Program-made: the position numbers and the translations under genes
Notes under the pieces: generated by a model
The model's database searches: none
Told to the model about the DNA's origin: nothing
The model's input: the letters and a program-made list of their open reading frames with translations, nothing else
Source of the DNA: Lachnospiraceae bacterium
GTDB taxonomy: Bacteria; Bacillota; Clostridia; Lachnospirales; Lachnospiraceae
Direction: 5' to 3'
DNA length: 6,747 bases
Assembly: GCA_021199395.1 (NCBI GenBank)
Contig: JAJQIE010000212.1
Coordinates: forward strand, 1 to 6,747
In this document: positions 4,790-6,747 of the stretch, one piece after another
Layout: each line of letters opens with the position of its first letter
Position numbering within the stretch: position 1 is the first letter of the stretch

Positions 4790-5800
4790 AATCCAGCCTT
4801 CCGGCGCTTCAATGCGCCCCATCTGGATGCCGGTCAGAGTTTCATACAGCTTCTTCGTAACCGGTCCCATCTCGGTCATGCCGCTCGGCAGACAGATCTC
4901 ATTCCCATGGTCTACGATCTTTCCAACCGGGGAGATAACAGCCGCTGTGCCGCAGAGTCCGCACTCGGCAAAGTCCTTTACCTCCTCGAAGGCTACTTCT
5001 CTCTCCTCCACCTCAAGTCCGAGGTATTCCTTTGCAACAGTAACCAGTGAACGGCGGGTAATTGACGGAAGGATGCTGTCCGACTTAGGAGTCACGACCT
5101 TATTATCTCTGGTCACAAAGAGGAAATTCGCTCCGCCGGTCTCTTCCACCTTTGTTCTGGTCGCCGGATCCAGATACATATTCTCGTCAAAGCCCTTCTG
5201 ATGCGCGTCCACGATCGCGTACAGGCTCATCGCGTAGTTCAGCCCCGCTTTGATATGGCCGGTTCCATGAGGAGCCGCGCGGTCAAAATCAGAGACGCGG
5301 ATCGTCAGCGGCTTCACACCACCCTTGAAATAAGGTCCTACCGGAGTCGTAAACACACGGAACTGATACTCATCCGCCGGGCTTACGCCGATCACGGCGC
5401 TGCTGCCAAACATAAACGGACGTACATAAAGTGTCGCTCCTGAACCATACGGCGGGACATACGCCTCATTCGCCGCAACCGTATCTGATACGGCCTGGAT
5501 GAATCGTTCCTCCGGAAATACCGGCATCTCCAGGCGTTCGCAGGAAGCCTTCATGCGGGCAGCGTTCAGATCCGGACGAAAGGTCACGATATGCCCATCC
5601 TCTGTGGTATAAGCCTTCAGGCCTTCAAAACAGGTCTGTGCGTACTGCAGCACGCCCGCGCACTCACTGATCGCTACGGTAGAATCCGAAATAAGCGCTC
5701 CTTTATCCCACGCGCCATCCTTATAGTTTGCGACAAACCGCTTATCCGTTTCCACATAACCAAAACCCAGATTTGCCCAGTCAATGTTTTTTTTCTCCAT
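4775..5800 (-). CDS. ilvE: Branched-chain-amino-acid aminotransferase (fold-type IV PLP enzyme)
   Basis: Transfers the amino group between leucine, isoleucine or valine and 2-oxoglutarate, the last step of branched-chain amino acid synthesis. From the chosen start MEKKNIDWANLGFGY it has 341 residues, standard for the bacterial BCAT II type. Seen: FEGLKAY (58-64), YVRPFMFG (125-132), the PLP Schiff-base Lys184 in GHIKAGLNYAMSL, the cofactor segment KVEETGGANFLFV (217-229), and CGTAAVISPVG (283-293). An ATG three codons upstream (5809) is possible, but AAAGG abuts it, while the same AAAGG lies 9 bases before the ATG at 5800. It follows alaS by 49 bases on the same strand without a clear terminator, so partial co-transcription is likely. 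Its last codons and stop lie within a 23-bp sequence repeated downstream. Confidence 0.95.
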   Translation of the reverse strand: MEKKNIDWANLGFGYVETDKRFVANYKDGAWDKGALISDSTVAISECAGVLQYAQTCFEGLKAYTTEDGHIVTFRPDLNAARMKASCERLEMPVFPEERFIQAVSDTVAANEAYVPPYGSGATLYVRPFMFGSSAVIGVSPADEYQFRVFTTPVGPYFKGGVKPLTIRVSDFDRAAPHGTGHIKAGLNYAMSLYAIVDAHQKGFDENMYLDPATRTKVEETGGANFLFVTRDNKVVTPKSDSILPSITRRSLVTVAKEYLGLEVEEREVAFEEVKDFAECGLCGTAAVISPVGKIVDHGNEICLPSGMTEMGPVTKKLYETLTGIQMGRIEAPEGWIHVIK

Positions 5801-5809
5801 CCTTTTCAT

Positions 5810-5816
5810 CCTTTCT
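5810..5816 (-). promoter_or_regulatory. Ribosome binding site of ilvE
   Basis: AGAAAGG on the minus strand ends directly before the ATG at 5809 and 9 bases before the ATG at 5800. The spacing favours the second ATG as the real start. Confidence 0.6.
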
Positions 5817-5849
5817 TTGTATGGTGATACTACAGATTATTTTTACAGA

Positions 5850-6747
5850 CTATTTTATCTGTCCCGCAAGCACTTCCCTTGCTTTCTCAATCGCAGCCTC
5901 TACGCCCGCCGGATTTTTCCCTCCAGCCTGCGCCATATTCGGGCGACCACCGCCGCCACCGCCTACGAGAGCGGCAACGCCCCTGATCAGATTGCCCGCA
6001 TGCGCGCCGCGTTTCATTGCGCCGTCTGTGGCAGTCGCCATCAGACTGACCTTACCGTCATTTACTGAGGCGAGGAGGATCACGCCCTCTCCCAGCTTCT
6101 CACGAAGCTGATCCCCCAGCTCGCGGAGTCCGTTCATATCTACGCCCTCCAGCCTTGACGCGAGCAGCTTCACACCGTTTACCTCGCAGACCTGATCAGA
6201 GACATCCCCAAGCGCGTCCTTTGCTAGCCTGCTCTTCAGAGCCTCGTTCTCGCTCGTCACCGCTTTTAAATCCGCCTGCAGCGCAGCAATCTTTTCATGG
6301 ATACCCGCCGGCGTCGTCTTTAAAAGCTTTGCAGCATCAATGAGCTCCTGCTCCACCTTCCGGTAATACGCAAATACAGCGTCGCCCGTCAGTGCCTCAA
6401 TCCGGCGGACACCGGCCGCGATACCGGATTCGGATACGATCTTAAAGGTCGTAATCTCCGCCGTATTTGCCACATGTGTTCCTCCGCATAGTTCCTTTGA
6501 AAAATCACCCATAGATACGACGCGCACCTCATCGCCGTATTTTTCTCCGAACAGAGCCATCGCTCCGGTCTTTTTCGCGTCCTCAATACTCATGACCTGC
6601 GTCACGACCGGAAGAGCCGCCGCGATCTCACGGTTCACAAGCGCTTCTGTCTGCGCAAGCTCCTCCGCGGTCATCGCCTGGAAATGCGCAAAATCAAAGC
6701 GCAGACGATCCGGCGTCACCAGAGAGCCCTTCTGCTCAACATGGGAA
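5850..6747 (-). CDS. alaS: Alanyl-tRNA synthetase, C-terminal part (5' partial)
   Basis: Charges tRNA-Ala and clears mischarged tRNA. The frame is open to the window edge; 298 residues are visible of about 880, and the catalytic domain lies outside. The fragment opens with SHVEQKGSLVTPDRLRFDF, the conserved run in the editing (SAD) domain. The metal-binding CGGTH follows (Cys 6486-6488, His 6474-6476), then RRIEALTGDA, a coiled-coil-rich stretch (EQELIDAAKLL through KAVTSENEALKSRL), and the C-terminal DHHA1 domain with its glycine-rich VGGGGGGRPNMAQAGG. The GTG at 6719 lies inside the domain and is not the start. The stop TAG at 5852-5850 is 49 bases before ilvE. No defect is seen in the visible part. 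Confidence 0.96.
   Translation of the reverse strand, partial: SHVEQKGSLVTPDRLRFDFAHFQAMTAEELAQTEALVNREIAAALPVVTQVMSIEDAKKTGAMALFGEKYGDEVRVVSMGDFSKELCGGTHVANTAEITTFKIVSESGIAAGVRRIEALTGDAVFAYYRKVEQELIDAAKLLKTTPAGIHEKIAALQADLKAVTSENEALKSRLAKDALGDVSDQVCEVNGVKLLASRLEGVDMNGLRELGDQLREKLGEGVILLASVNDGKVSLMATATDGAMKRGAHAGNLIRGVAALVGGGGGGRPNMAQAGGKNPAGVEAAIEKAREVLAGQIK

Noticed and set aside
4598..5050. Plus-strand open frame of 150 codons across the intergenic region and the ilvE 3' end
   Set aside because: Mostly antisense to ilvE, no ribosome binding site, low-complexity composition, and no recognisable domain.

Overview
The window looks like a chromosomal segment of an anaerobic Bacillota, most likely a Clostridia/Lachnospiraceae-type gut bacterium. 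This rests on strong AGGAGG-like ribosome binding sites, roughly balanced G+C, tight operon spacing, and protein styles typical of that group (IlvE beginning MEKKNIDW, a CdaR-type regulator, a 71-residue stand-alone FeoA-like protein). The genus cannot be named from sequence reading alone.

Left part (2-3073, plus strand): a three-gene operon for short-chain acyl-CoA metabolism. It holds the C-terminal two thirds of a fused family I CoA-transferase (start outside the window), a FabG/PhaB-like short-chain dehydrogenase coupled to it by an ATGA overlap, and an acetyl-CoA acetyltransferase (thiolase). Together they can convert a 3-hydroxy acid such as 3-hydroxybutyrate to its CoA ester, then acetoacetyl-CoA, then two acetyl-CoA. 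The dehydrogenase carries an Asp suggesting NAD(H) use, which fits the oxidative direction. A hairpin with a T-rich tail (3098-3153) closes the operon. A CdaR-family regulator (3180-4343) follows at once on the same strand and probably senses a hydroxy acid substrate of the pathway.

Middle (4350-4774): a small FeoA-like gene on the minus strand converges on cdaR with only 6 bases between them. Its upstream region is dense with structure: a sigma-70-like promoter, a perfect 8-4-8 inverted repeat in the predicted leader, and a long inverted repeat with one arm over the promoter -10 and the other over the ribosome binding site, followed by six T on the minus strand. Beyond it lies an 84-base interval bounded by 23-base direct repeats, the second of which contains the end of ilvE. 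This interval can form two hairpins plus an alternative pairing.

Right part (4775-6747, minus strand): ilvE (branched-chain aminotransferase), preceded 49 bases upstream by the C-terminal part of alaS (alanyl-tRNA synthetase), which runs off the window. These are housekeeping genes. The accessory interest lies in the CoA operon with its regulator and in the structured intergenic region between feoA-like and ilvE.
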